Source: an uncultured Ruminococcus sp. (GTDB lineage Bacteria > Bacillota > Clostridia > Oscillospirales > CAG-272). From it: DNA of 34,141 nucleotides. Positions 7,505 through 15,784 of the stretch are shown here, piece by piece; position 1 is the first letter of the stretch; each line of letters begins with the position of its first letter. Both the position numbers and the translations under genes were made by a program. The notes beneath the pieces are model-generated. The model was given only the letters and a program-made list of their open reading frames with translations. It was not told where the DNA came from and did no database searches. Location: NCBI GenBank assembly GCA_902795355.1, contig CADBKZ010000016.1, positions 1 through 34,141 of the forward strand, written 5' to 3'.

Positions 7505-8842
7505 ATGGATGATGAATTGATCCGAAAATTGCCGTTTTCCATGCCCGCGGAGCAATCGCTGCTCGGAGCCATTCTGATTGACCCCGCAACGCTGACCGAG
7601 GTTGCGGCGGTGATGAAAGCGGAAGATTTCTATCTGGAAGAGCATCGGCAGATCTATCTGGCCATGCAGGAGCTGTTTCTCGCAAACCGCGAGATTGACG
7701 TGGTAACGCTGATCGACCGGCTGGTTACGAACGGCGTTTACGATAAATCGGGCGGCGAGGACTATTTGCGAACGCTTTCCGAGGCGGTTCCCGACGCGCT
7801 CAACGTCAAGGATTACGCCCGCATCATCAAGGATAAAAGCGTTCTGCGCCAGCTGATCGGCGCGGCAAACGAAATTTCCGAGACCGCGTATTCCGAGCAG
7901 GATTCGGTTTCCTCGGTGCTGGACCATGCCGAAAATCTGATCTTCAATATCGCGCAGGGGCGGGACACCAAAAACTTCCGCCACATCCGCGATATTCTGC
8001 AATCGTTCTACGGCAACCTGCGCGAATTGCAGGAAAACCCAGACGCCATGCAGGGCACCAAAACCGGTTTTTCCGCGCTCGACCGCGTGCTTGCGGGCAT
8101 GGGAAAGAGCGATCTGGTGCTCATCGGCGCGCGCCCCGGTATGGGAAAAACCTCGTTCGCGCTCAACATTGCCGCCAACGTTGCAAAGCAAACCAAGAAA
8201 AAGGTCTGCTTCTTCTCGCTGGAAATGTCGGCCGAGCAGGTGGTCGGCCGCATGATTTCCAGCGAAGCGCTTGTCAACAGCTATTCGCTCCGAACGGGCA
8301 AACTCACCCCCGAGGATTGGGAGCATCTGGCGGTTGCCGCCGCCGATCTTTCGGGCTGCGATATTCTCGTGGACGACACCTCGGGCATGACGGTTACGGC
8401 CATGAAAGCGAAACTGCGCCGCGAAAAGAACCTCGGGCTGGTGGTAATCGACTACCTCGGGCTGATGCAGGGCGACGGGCGGGCGGAAAACCGCGTGCAG
8501 GAAGTTTCCGCCATTTCGCGCTCGCTCAAAATTATGGCAAAGGAGCTGGAAGTTCCGGTAATTTGCTGCGCGCAGCTCTCGCGTGGCCCCGAATCGAGAA
8601 CCGACAACCGCCCGCAGCTTTCGGACCTGCGCGATTCCGGCGCGATTGAACAGGACGCGGATACGGTTATTTTCCTCTACCGCAGCGGATACTATAAAAA
8701 GGACGAGGACCCCAACGAAATGGCCATTGCCGAGGTGATCGTTGCGAAGAACCGCCATGGCGAAACCAGAACCGTTCGCATGGGCTGGAACGGGCAGTAC
8801 ACCAAATTCGTCACCATCGACGAGGAGCAAACCCCGCAATGA
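7505..8842 (+). CDS. dnaB: Replicative DNA helicase DnaB (DnaC of Bacillus)
   Basis: A 445-aa hexameric 5'-3' helicase that unwinds DNA at the replication fork and contacts primase. The N-terminal helical domain (about 1-140, EQSLLGAILIDP at 16-27) is followed by the RecA-like domain with Walker A GARPGMGKT (208-216), Walker B VVIDYLGLMQG (313-323) and the QLSRG and SGAIEQDAD motifs near the C-terminus. Length and order match the Firmicute enzyme. The ATG at 7505 aligns with the family start. However, the preceding 25 bases are pyrimidine-rich (CTCCTACCCTACCC) with no Shine-Dalgarno sequence. The gene overlaps tilS by four bases (ATGA). Confidence 0.95.
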   Translation: MDDELIRKLPFSMPAEQSLLGAILIDPATLTEVAAVMKAEDFYLEEHRQIYLAMQELFLANREIDVVTLIDRLVTNGVYDKSGGEDYLRTLSEAVPDALNVKDYARIIKDKSVLRQLIGAANEISETAYSEQDSVSSVLDHAENLIFNIAQGRDTKNFRHIRDILQSFYGNLRELQENPDAMQGTKTGFSALDRVLAGMGKSDLVLIGARPGMGKTSFALNIAANVAKQTKKKVCFFSLEMSAEQVVGRMISSEALVNSYSLRTGKLTPEDWEHLAVAAADLSGCDILVDDTSGMTVTAMKAKLRREKNLGLVVIDYLGLMQGDGRAENRVQEVSAISRSLKIMAKELEVPVICCAQLSRGPESRTDNRPQLSDLRDSGAIEQDADTVIFLYRSGYYKKDEDPNEMAIAEVIVAKNRHGETRTVRMGWNGQYTKFVTIDEEQTPQ

Positions 8843-10155
8843 AACCCGCCCGCGGGTTGATCCGCATGCCGTGGGAGTTGGCGGGGACCGACCCGAAAAC
8901 CCCGGTGTTGCTCGCGCTTTCGGGCGGCGCGGATTCGCGCTTTCTGCTGGATGTGCTGGCAAAGCGCGCCGAGCGGGACGGGTTTTCCATCCTGCTCGCG
9001 CATGTTCACCACGGCATCCGCGGGGAGACCGCCGACCGCGATTGCGAATTCTGCGCGTCGCTTGCCGACCGCTACGGGCTACCCATCGAGATTCTGCGCG
9101 CCGATGTTCCCGCGCTCGCAAAGGCGAGCGGCAGGGGGTTGGAAGAAGAGGCGCGCGCGGTGCGGTATGAATTTTTCGCGCGGCTGATGCGCGAGCGGGG
9201 AATCCCGCTGCTCGCAACGGCGCACCAAGCCGACGATCTGCTGGAAACCATGCTGTTCCGCTTGGCGCGCGGAACCGGCGCGGCGGGGCTTGCCGCCATT
9301 GCGCCGGTCCGCCCGTTCGAAACCGGATTTTTAACGCGCCCGCTCCTGCAACTGACCGCCGCCGAGATCCGCGCGGCCTGCGCCGCGGACGGTTTGGATT
9401 ATGTGAACGACGAGACCAACGCCGACCCGTCCTATGCCCGCAACCGCATCCGCAGGGAAGCGGTTCCCGCGTTGGAATCGCTGTTTCCCGAACCGCAGAA
9501 GCAGGCGGTACGCCTTTCGGAACGTCTGCGCGCCGACGAGGATTATTTTGCGGGCGTCGTCCGCGCGTTTTTCGCGGAAAACCCCTCTCCCTCGCTCTCC
9601 TGCGAGGCTCTCGGAAACCTGCACCCCGCCGTGCGGTCGCGCGTGTTCTCCCAATGGCTGTCGGACGCGGGCTACTCCGCCGACGGCGCGTTGCTCGCGC
9701 GCTTGGACGACCTGCTTGCGGGCGCCAACGGGCGGCGCGCGTCGCTTTCTCGGCGTGCATACGTTGCGCGCAGAAGGGGAATGCTTGCCATAGAAACGCG
9801 GGAACCCGCGGTCGCGCCCTATCGCGTGCCGCTCTCGCGCGGAACGGTTTTGCTGCCGTGCGGAATCACGGTTACGGTCGGAATCGCGGACGAATCGACA
9901 AAAATTCACAATTTGTCAACAGAGCATGCCTTATTTTTTTCGCCCGATCCTGCTATGATAATGAATGGGTTTTATTGGCGGGAACGCCGCGACGGGGACG
10001 CGATTTTGCGCGGCGGACACCGCCGCCCCCTGCGCCGCCTTTGGCGCGAGGCGGAAGTCTCTCCCGCGCTCCGCGCGCGGTTGCCGGTGCTCTGCGCGCC
10101 GGACGGCTCTATCGCGTGGGCGCCTTACGTCGGATTTTCGGATGAAAAAAGATAA
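8839..10155 (+). CDS. tilS: tRNA(Ile)-lysidine synthase TilS
   Basis: A 438-aa cytoplasmic enzyme that uses ATP to attach lysine to C34 of the CAU-anticodon tRNA-Ile, so that it reads AUA instead of AUG. The N-type ATP pyrophosphatase PP-loop SGGADS is at residues 28-33. HVHHGIRG and ATAHQADDLLET are further family motifs, and NRIRREAVPALE marks the end of the catalytic domain. The C-terminal substrate-binding domain ends in LPVLCAPDGSIAW. The start codon overlaps the dnaB stop in ATGA, implying translational coupling. In many Firmicutes hpt and ftsH follow directly; here a 0.9-kb repeat island intervenes. Confidence 0.95.
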   Translation: MKPARGLIRMPWELAGTDPKTPVLLALSGGADSRFLLDVLAKRAERDGFSILLAHVHHGIRGETADRDCEFCASLADRYGLPIEILRADVPALAKASGRGLEEEARAVRYEFFARLMRERGIPLLATAHQADDLLETMLFRLARGTGAAGLAAIAPVRPFETGFLTRPLLQLTAAEIRAACAADGLDYVNDETNADPSYARNRIRREAVPALESLFPEPQKQAVRLSERLRADEDYFAGVVRAFFAENPSPSLSCEALGNLHPAVRSRVFSQWLSDAGYSADGALLARLDDLLAGANGRRASLSRRAYVARRRGMLAIETREPAVAPYRVPLSRGTVLLPCGITVTVGIADESTKIHNLSTEHALFFSPDPAMIMNGFYWRERRDGDAILRGGHRRPLRRLWREAEVSPALRARLPVLCAPDGSIAWAPYVGFSDEKR

Positions 10156-10237
10156 TCCTGCTTTTCCCGCTGGGGATTACAAAAGCCCTCTCCGGCTGCT
10201 TGCAGCCTGACCTCGTAATCGGCAAAGCCGATTATGA

Positions 10238-10368
10238 GCTCTCGCGAAGCGAGTGAGAGGGCGGTTGAGTGTTATGTTATATAACCCTCTCCGTCAGGCT
10301 CACAAGTTCGCCTGCCACCTCTCCCCAAGGGCGAGGCGAGGGAACAGGCAAACGGTGGCCTCATCCAT
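10238..10368. repeat. 131-bp direct repeat, copy 1 (copy 2 at 10637-10769)
   Basis: Both copies start GAGCTCTCGCGAAGCGAG and run through CCCTCTCCGTCAGGCTCACA to GGTGGCCTCATCCA, with only scattered differences. CTCGC-GAA-GCGAG inside is a small hairpin. A variant of the second half occurs at 15829-15930. The spacing of about 400 bp would allow deletion or duplication of the intervening DNA by recombination. Confidence 0.75.
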
Positions 10369-10540
10369 AAGCCGCTTGCGGCTTTGGCACCATTCCCCCA
10401 AGGGGAAGGCTTCAAGTTACAACACATTGGAAAATAACGCATTTTGCTGATCTCCCACTGTCCGCGAACATCATGAGCCTTCCCCGCAGGGGGTGGCTCA
10501 AAGGCCTCATCCGTCTCGCAAGCTCGGCGCCTTCCCCCAA

Positions 10541-10610
10541 GGAGAAGGTGTCAGACAGAGAGGCGGGCAAGCCTCGATTGTCTGACGGATGAGGCTTTCC
10601 AACGGGCAGT
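10541..10610. repeat. Inverted copy of positions 1-70
   Basis: The reverse complement of this stretch matches 1-70 with about three differences in 70 bases, including GTCAGACAATCGAGGC and CACCTTCTCC. The pair brackets the GNAT, phosphohexomutase and core replication genes in opposite orientation. Confidence 0.85.
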
Positions 10611-10981
10611 TCCTTCAAGGCTCCCCCTTTGGGGGAGCTCTCGCGAAGCGAGTGAGAGGGTGGTTGAATGTTTTTGCAATATAAACCCTCTCCGTCAGGC
10701 TCACAAGTTCGCCTGCCACCTCTCCCCAAGGGCGAGGCGAAGTAACAAGCAAGCGGTGGCCTCATCCACCGTCTTCGACGGTCCCCCTTCTCCGAGAGGA
10801 GAAGGCTCGGGATGTTTGCGGACAGCGGGAAGAAAGCGGAAACGGAAGGAGTTCTTACCGAAAGTTATCACAAACACCGCCTATGCGCGAAACCATAACT
10901 GCGCGGAAGTTCTTCTGCCTCATTTCCGCAGGAAATGCTCTTTTATCTTTCAAGAAAAGTAGGGGCGCGAAAGCTTTTTGG

Positions 10982-11061
10982 GCGCTTTTTCACGAAAAAG
11001 CGCGACCTTAACACGCCTTTGACCTTAAAACGACCTTAAACAGTCTCTTGACCTAAAAAAA
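10982..11061 (+). promoter_or_regulatory. hpt leader: hairpin plus GACCTTAA repeats
   Basis: A perfect hairpin (10982-10990 with 10995-11003) is followed by four GACCTNAA-type units at roughly 11-18-base intervals (near 11004, 11021, 11032 and 11050), then the AAAGGGA ribosome binding site. The RNase J leader has the same layout. Role unknown; it could be a leader RNA, a protein-binding array or part of a spreading repeat. Confidence 0.5.
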
Positions 11062-11075
11062 AGAAAGGGAAGCAG

Positions 11076-11630
11076 ATGTATAATATTGAGAACGACATTG
11101 AAAAAATTCTGGTAAGCGAGGCGGAGCTGAAAGCGATTTGCGACGACCTTGCCGCAAAACTGACCGAGGAATACGGAGAGAGCGGGCGGGATCTGATTCT
11201 GGTGTGCATTCTCAAAGGGTCCATCATGTTCGCGTCCGAGGTGTTCAAGCGGCTGCGGTTCCCGTGCGCCATCGAGTTTATGAAGGTTTCGTCTTACGGG
11301 GCGGGAACCAATACATCGGGTTTCATACAGGTGCATCTCGATCTCAAACGGGATGTGAAGGACGCGGACGTGGTGATTCTGGAAGACATTGTGGACAGCG
11401 GGCGAACGCTGGAAAAGCTATCGCACCTGCTGGCAAACCGCGGGGCGCACAGCGTCAAGTGCTGTACGCTGCTCGATAAACCCGAACGCAGGCAGGTCAA
11501 CTTCAACGCGGATTACGTGGGCAAAGCAGTGCCGGACGTGTTCGTGGTCGGTTTTGGGCTGGACTATGATGAAAAATACCGTAATCTCCCGTATGTCGGG
11601 GTACTCAAACCGTCGGTATATCAACAATAA
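11076..11630 (+). CDS. hpt: Hypoxanthine phosphoribosyltransferase
   Basis: A 184-aa cytoplasmic purine-salvage enzyme that joins hypoxanthine or guanine with PRPP to make IMP or GMP. The PRPP-binding signature VVILEDIVDSGRTL and the type I PRTase flexible-loop region SSYGAGTNTSG are clear. LILVCILKGSIMF is the characteristic loop I strand, and DVFVVGFGLDYDEKYRNLPYVG is the purine-binding C-terminus (quoted here only as its beginning and end: DVFVVGFG, RNLPYVG). AAAGGGA (11064-11070) is 5 bases before the ATG. ftsH follows after 12 bases, the usual Firmicute pairing. Confidence 0.95.
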   Translation: MYNIENDIEKILVSEAELKAICDDLAAKLTEEYGESGRDLILVCILKGSIMFASEVFKRLRFPCAIEFMKVSSYGAGTNTSGFIQVHLDLKRDVKDADVVILEDIVDSGRTLEKLSHLLANRGAHSVKCCTLLDKPERRQVNFNADYVGKAVPDVFVVGFGLDYDEKYRNLPYVGVLKPSVYQQ

Positions 11631-11642
11631 ACGGAGGAATCC

Positions 11643-13769
11643 ATGAAACAACGCAACATCATTCGGGAGATCATCTTCTATGCAATCGTAATCGCGCTGA
11701 TTGTAATCGCGCTGTCGGCTCTGTTTTCGGGCGGCACGAAAAAGGAAAAGGTGACTTACGACGACATCGTTCGCTATTTTCAGAACGAACAGGTGCGGGA
11801 AGTGACCGTTTCGCAGAGGAATGTTCTGAAACTGACCGTGGAAGTGGACGGACAGAAACAGACCGTTTCTTATAAACTGCGCGAATACGGACAGTTTTTC
11901 GAGGACTTTGAAAAGGACTATATCCTGCCGCAGATCGAATCGGGTCGGATCACGCTTTATGAACCCGAACCCGCGTCCAACAATACGGCGTGGCTCTCCT
12001 ATCTGCCTATGATCCTGCTGATCGTGGCCATGGTGGTGATCTGGATCTTCTCGTTCCGGTCGCTGAACGGCAAGAACAGCAAGTTCAATTCGTTCGGGCG
12101 GGCGAAAACCAAAACCGCCAACCCCAACGACCGCGAAAAGGTGCTGTTCCGCGACGTTGCGGGAGCGGACGAGGAAAAGGAAGAGCTGGTGGAGATCGTG
12201 GAGTTTCTCAAAGATCCGCAAAGGTTCACCAAACTCGGCGCAAAGATCCCGCACGGCGTCCTGCTCGTAGGCCCCCCCGGTACGGGTAAAACCCTGCTGG
12301 CAAAGGCGGTTGCGGGCGAGGCGGGCGTTCCGTTCTTCTCCATTTCCGGCTCGGATTTCGTGGAGATGTACGTCGGCGTCGGCGCGTCGCGCGTGAGAGA
12401 CCTGTTCGACAACGCAAGGCGGTATCCAGCGTCCATCATCTTCATCGATGAGATCGACGCCGTGGGACGTCACCGCGGAGCGGGGCTCGGCGGCGGGCAC
12501 GACGAGCGCGAGCAGACCCTGAACCAATTGCTGGTGGAAATGGACGGCTTCGGCTCGCACGAGGGCATTATCGTGATGGCGGCCACCAACCGCCCCGACA
12601 TCCTCGACCCCGCGCTCCTGCGCCCGGGACGGTTCGACCGGCAGGTTACGGTCAATTACCCCGACATTAAGGGCAGAGAAGCGATTCTGAAAGTGCATGC
12701 GCGCAAAAAGCCCATGGAAGCGGGCGTGGATTTCCGCAAGATTGCGCAATCCACCGTCGGCTTTACCGGCGCGGACCTTGCCAACCTGCTCAACGAGGCG
12801 GCGCTGCGGGCGGCCAAGAAGAACAAACACCTTGTCGGAATGGACGACATTGAAGAATCCTATATGAAGATTCTGCTGGGTCCCCAGAAAAAGACCCGCG
12901 CCCGCACCGAAAAGGATAATAAGCTCGTGGCCTACCACGAGGCGGGGCATGCCGTTGTCACCTACTATTGCGAGCATACCGACCCCGTGAAGCACATCAC
13001 CATTATTCCCGCGGGGAGAGCGGGCGGCGTTACCATCCGCGTGCCGCAGGAGGACCAGCTCGGCTCCACCAAGGGAGAAATGCTGGACGACATCCGCATC
13101 AGCCTCGGCGGCCGCATTGCCGAGGAGCTGATTATGGAAGATATTTCCACAGGCGCGTCGTCGGATATTCAGCAGGCCACCCGCGTGGCGCGGGATATGG
13201 TCACGCGCTACGGCATGAGCGAAAAGCTCGGAACCGTGCTCTACGGCAACGAACATTCGAGCGACGAGGTGTTCCTCGGGCGCGATTTCAACGCGGATAA
13301 GAACTACTCCGAAAAGACCGCTGCCGAGATCGACGACGAGATCCGCCGCATCATCGAGGGCGCGTATCGGGACGCGAAAGCCATCCTTGAAGCGCATATG
13401 GATCGGCTACATTTCGTGGCGCAGTACCTGCTCGGCCACGAGAGCATGGACGGCGACCAATTCGCCGCCGCCATGAAGGACGACGCCACCGTGGAAGAGC
13501 TGGAAAAGATTGCCGCTGATAAGGAAGAGCAGAGCCGCCGCGATAACGAAGCGCGCGCCAAAGCCGAGGCCGCCCGCGCCAACGTTGTTACCAACGCCGA
13601 TCTGCCGCCCATGGAAGGCGGTCCCGACGGCGAAACGGCCGACGAACCGGAAAAAGCGGAGCCGGACAAACCGCGGGACGATGCCGCCGGACCGAAAGAC
13701 GCAGACAAACCAAAAGAACCTTACGACCCGCATAACGACCCGAACAGCGACGATTTCTGGAAGCTGTAA
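11643..13769 (+). CDS. ftsH: ATP-dependent zinc metalloprotease FtsH
   Basis: A 708-aa hexameric membrane protease that extracts and degrades misassembled membrane proteins and some cytosolic regulators. TM1 (about 7-29), an extracytoplasmic domain to about residue 117 and TM2 (about 118-138) precede the AAA module: Walker A GPPGTGKT near 210-217, Walker B FIDEID near 266-271, and the second region of homology with RPGRFDRQ. The peptidase motif HEAGH is at 432-436 with its distal zinc ligand in the following helices. CGGAGG is 5 bases before the ATG. The last 90 or so residues form a charged, Pro- and Asp-rich tail ending [13 protein letters not shown], longer than in minimal FtsH. An imperfect terminator hairpin follows. 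Confidence 0.96.
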   Translation: MKQRNIIREIIFYAIVIALIVIALSALFSGGTKKEKVTYDDIVRYFQNEQVREVTVSQRNVLKLTVEVDGQKQTVSYKLREYGQFFEDFEKDYILPQIESGRITLYEPEPASNNTAWLSYLPMILLIVAMVVIWIFSFRSLNGKNSKFNSFGRAKTKTANPNDREKVLFRDVAGADEEKEELVEIVEFLKDPQRFTKLGAKIPHGVLLVGPPGTGKTLLAKAVAGEAGVPFFSISGSDFVEMYVGVGASRVRDLFDNARRYPASIIFIDEIDAVGRHRGAGLGGGHDEREQTLNQLLVEMDGFGSHEGIIVMAATNRPDILDPALLRPGRFDRQVTVNYPDIKGREAILKVHARKKPMEAGVDFRKIAQSTVGFTGADLANLLNEAALRAAKKNKHLVGMDDIEESYMKILLGPQKKTRARTEKDNKLVAYHEAGHAVVTYYCEHTDPVKHITIIPAGRAGGVTIRVPQEDQLGSTKGEMLDDIRISLGGRIAEELIMEDISTGASSDIQQATRVARDMVTRYGMSEKLGTVLYGNEHSSDEVFLGRDFNADKNYSEKTAAEIDDEIRRIIEGAYRDAKAILEAHMDRLHFVAQYLLGHESMDGDQFAAAMKDDATVEELEKIAADKEEQSRRDNEARAKAEAARANVVTNADLPPMEGGPDGETADEPEKAEPDKPRDDAAGPKDADKPKEPYDPHNDPNSDDFWKL

Positions 13770-13783
13770 GGGAAGAAAGACCA

Positions 13784-13827
13784 TGGGGGAGCGCCCGTTT
13801 CCCGCGCGAGAAACGGACGCTCCCCCA
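13784..13827 (+). terminator. Hairpin after ftsH
   Basis: 13784-13801 pairs with 13810-13827 over 18 positions with one mismatch, loop CGCGCGA-like, 14 bases after the ftsH stop codon. No strong T tract follows, so it may act as a processing or stability element as much as a terminator. It resembles the palindrome after rplI. Confidence 0.55.
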
Positions 13828-13902
13828 AACTTCCTCTCCCAAAAGAGCGAACGCAACGCCCTATCTTTTGGGCGTGGGATTGCAAATTGCCGGAAAGTCC
13901 TT

Positions 13903-14433
13903 TTATTTTCCGTATGTTTTGTTGTATCCTTCAATGGCTTCGGCAACAATACGCTCCGCTTCGGCGGGTCCGAAGAGGGATTGCACGTCGGTCTGCTTGT
14001 TTTCCAGCTGTTTATAAACGGTAAAGAAATGCAGAATTTCGTCAAAGATGTGGGCGGGGAGCTCGTCAATCGAGCGGATGCCGAAGTACGAAGGGTCCGA
14101 AAAGGGAACGGCGATAATCTTGTCGTCCATTTTGCCGCCGTCAAGCATCCGCATTACGCCGATGGGGTAAACGCGCACAAGGGTCAGCGGGTAGAGCGGC
14201 TCGGAGCAGAGAACGAGGACGTCCAAGGGGTCGCCGTCGTCGGCATAGGTGCGGGGAATAAAGCCGTAGTTGGCGGGGTAGTGGGTGGATGTATAAAGAA
14301 TGCGGTCGAGGCGCAGAAGCCCCGTTTTTTTGTCCAGCTCGTATTTGCATTTTCCGCCTTTCGGAATTTCCACCACGGCGGAAAAATCGTTTGCGCGGAC
14401 CTCTGCGGGATCAAAATCGTGCCAGATGTTCAT
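13903..14433 (-). CDS. ppa: Inorganic pyrophosphatase, family I
   Basis: A 176-aa soluble magnesium-dependent enzyme that hydrolyses pyrophosphate to phosphate, pulling polymerase and activation reactions forward. The family I active-site signature DDGDPLD is at residues 65-71, preceded by YPANYGFIP; VEIPKGGKCKYELD is the other conserved strand. Length is typical of the prokaryotic hexameric form. AAGGAG lies 11 bases before the ATG on the reverse strand. The gene follows the small membrane protein locus by 48 bases and may be cotranscribed with it. Many Clostridia carry family II or membrane pyrophosphatases, so family I is worth noting but not exceptional. Confidence 0.95.
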   Translation of the reverse strand: MNIWHDFDPAEVRANDFSAVVEIPKGGKCKYELDKKTGLLRLDRILYTSTHYPANYGFIPRTYADDGDPLDVLVLCSEPLYPLTLVRVYPIGVMRMLDGGKMDDKIIAVPFSDPSYFGIRSIDELPAHIFDEILHFFTVYKQLENKQTDVQSLFGPAEAERIVAEAIEGYNKTYGK

Positions 14434-14481
14434 TTTTGTAACAACTCCTTTCGGAAAATCAAATAAAAGACTGCGGCCGGC

Positions 14482-14892
14482 TCAAACGCCGCCGGTCCAA
14501 AGAACAAGAAAACTGAACTGGTACAGGAAATTAAAGACTCCCGTCGTAATGTATGCCAAAGCAAAACCAAACGGCCAAAATGTCTTTTTCCATCGGCAGG
14601 AAATAACTGCGAGTACGAAAAAACAGACACCAATCACCGCGGCAGACAACGCAAGTACAATACCGATCAAAAAATGTCCAAATGCAAAAACAGCCATTAT
14701 GTTGCCAATCACACCGGCGAGTTCTCTTGTGGAAATCAATAAAAAACTCATCAATCGCGGGAGCAAAACAAGGATCACCGATATCCAAGACGAGATTTTT
14801 GCGAGCGCGAAAAAACCGTCTATATTCGATTGATCAGATTTTTGCCGTGTGTCAGGATCCTTTTCAGCCGGTTTTCCTTGTAGCAAAAAAAA
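14482..14892 (-). pseudogene. Membrane-protein segment lacking its own start, probable 3' part of a frameshifted gene
   Basis: This frame encodes a hydrophilic linker (QGKPAEKDPDTRQKSDQSN) and then three to four hydrophobic segments, ending FLVLWTGGV. It overlaps the end of the 71-aa gene in another frame. No ATG with a ribosome binding site exists near its beginning: the first ATG lies within a transmembrane segment, and the far-upstream TTG at 14979 would read antisense-like filler. Loss of one T in the eight-T run (A8 at 14885-14892 on the forward strand) would join it to the upstream frame, giving a single 198-aa polytopic protein. I read it as the second half of a broken, phase-variable or mis-sequenced gene. 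Confidence 0.5.
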
Positions 14893-15079
14893 CGATCCCC
14901 CACGCAAAAATCGCGCAGAGCAAGGGAATTCCAAACGCAAGCAGACCACCGACCGTTGTCCAACTGTTATGGGTGTCAAACAGAGCGAAATCCATTATCG
15001 GCGTAACCGGAAAGATCAAAAGCCCCGCGACCGCGATCCAGCCGACCGTTTTTGCGAGAATCCGAAAAACATTTTTCAT
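14864..15079 (-). CDS. Small two-helix membrane protein (or N-terminal part of a longer one)
   Basis: A 71-aa unrecognised protein starting MKNVFRILAKTVGWIAVAG, with hydrophobic segments at about 8-31 and 43-67 separated by FALFDTHNSW. AAAGGAA lies 7 bases before the ATG, and a promoter is present upstream on the same strand, so this end of the locus is genuinely expressed. The frame stops ten codons after an eight-T run, just where a second membrane-protein frame is open, which suggests the intact product is a longer polytopic protein. Function unknown. Confidence 0.65.
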   Translation of the reverse strand: MKNVFRILAKTVGWIAVAGLLIFPVTPIMDFALFDTHNSWTTVGGLLAFGIPLLCAIFAWGIVFFATRKTG

Positions 15080-15147
15080 AAGGCATTCCTTTCAGAAAGA
15101 GTTCAGGGCGACAGGCTTACAGGCGGCGTTTGGCATTTGCTATTTAT

Positions 15148-15176
15148 ATTTTACCATATTTTCCCCGATTTTGCAA
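15148..15176 (-). promoter_or_regulatory. Promoter of the small membrane protein/ppa transcript
   Basis: On the reverse strand TTGCAA (15176-15171) and TAAAAT (15153-15148) are separated by 17 bp, about 68 bases upstream of the start codon at 15079. Confidence 0.6.
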
Positions 15177-15269
15177 GCCCTTGCGGAAAAAACCGTGCGC
15201 GGGGCTGTCTGCCGGACGCTTTTTCGGGCAATACTCGGGAAGAAACCAACCAAAGAAACGGGGTATTTC

Positions 15270-15551
15270 ATGCAAACGGTCAAAGGAGCGCAACGGCAGG
15301 TCGTTGTGGTGCAAACAAACAACAGCCGCTGGTTCGAAGAGGCTTTTTTCGTGGTGCGGCGCGACGCCCGACGCACCAAGGTCGCCGAAAACGATATGCT
15401 TCTGGAAGCAAACCGCATTCTGCGGGAGAGCGCGCTCGACGTCGGCCGCACCCCGCGCCGCCGGCTCCCCCGCGCCGTCTGGTTCTTCATCGGGGTCGCC
15501 ATCGGGGTCGCCGCCGCGCTTTTGCTCCTGTTTTTGCGGACAGCTACTTGA
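15270..15551 (+). CDS. 93-aa tail-anchored protein of unknown function
   Basis: A short protein with a soluble, arginine-rich N-terminal two-thirds (FEEAFFVVRRDARRTKVAEN, then DMLLEANRILRES) and one hydrophobic helix at about residues 68-90 (FFIGVAIGVAAALLLLFL) at the very C-terminus. It should therefore sit with its N-terminus in the cytoplasm. The frame continues upstream, but the ATG at 15270 is the sensible start; the ribosome binding site is weak (ACGGGG). Reading frame, composition and the clean soluble/TM layout support a real gene. I recognise similar small proteins in Clostridia only vaguely and assign no function. Confidence 0.6.
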   Translation: MQTVKGAQRQVVVVQTNNSRWFEEAFFVVRRDARRTKVAENDMLLEANRILRESALDVGRTPRRRLPRAVWFFIGVAIGVAAALLLLFLRTAT

Positions 15552-15576
15552 CAAAAACGGAATTTTGTGGTAAAAT
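15548..15576 (+). promoter_or_regulatory. Strong promoter not followed by a gene
   Basis: TTGACA (15548-15553) and TAAAAT (15571-15576) are 17 bp apart. It overlaps the end of the 93-aa gene. The next 1.5 kb contain no credible coding sequence, so the expected product is a non-coding RNA starting near 15583. Confidence 0.8.
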
Positions 15577-15582
15577 AGCAAT

Positions 15583-15765
15583 GGAATCAGGCGGCGCGTC
15601 CTTTTGCGCGCGTGCGGCCGGTGCGAGCGTTGAACAACCAATTCGGACAATCTGCGGGCCTCATCCCCTGCAACGAGCGGAGTTGCATGGCGGAGAGAGG
15701 TCAATTTTCCGTATGTTCGGAAAGACCTTGGAAAGGGGACTTTTCCAGACCCATCCCGCTCCCCG
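15583..15765 (+). ncRNA. Candidate small RNA, possibly 6S-like
   Basis: About 180 nt of non-repeat sequence follow a near-consensus promoter and end where repeat sequence resumes. Hairpins seen: TGCAAC-GAGCGGA-GTTGCA; an enclosing GGCCTC/GAGGTC helix; TTTCCG-TATGTT-CGGAAA; and TGGAAA-GGGGACT-TTTCCA. GCGGG before the helix can pair with CCCGC near the 3' end, closing the whole domain. The stretch GCGGGCC..ATCCCCTG resembles the GCGGGCCAGUCCCCUG segment of E. coli 6S RNA, and the overall length is right. The match is short, no U-tract terminator is visible, and the outer 6S stem is not clear. SRP RNA, tmRNA and RNase P signatures are absent. Confidence 0.4.
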
Positions 15766-15784
15766 AGGGCGAGGCTATGCTGCA

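Larger units (their letters stand above)
10156..11040. repeat. Gene-free repeat island 2, between tilS and hpt
   Basis: No supported gene is present. The stretch holds a direct repeat (about 10238-10368 and 10637-10769), the inverted copy of the window's first 70 bases (10541-10610), several GGGGAAGG/CCTTCCCC family A cores, one copy of the TATGCGC...TGCGCG element (about 10869-10920) shared with the RNase J leader, and a perfect 9-bp hairpin GCGCTTTTT-CACG-AAAAAGCGC (10982-11003). It separates genes normally adjacent in an operon. No clear promoter for hpt was found within it. Confidence 0.75.

Noticed and set aside
9914..9958. Promoter-like TTGTCA and TATGAT inside tilS
   Set aside because: Spacing is over 30 bp and the sequence is coding.
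10253..10962. Short open frames between tilS and hpt
   Set aside because: They lie wholly in family A repeats on both strands and have no initiation signals.
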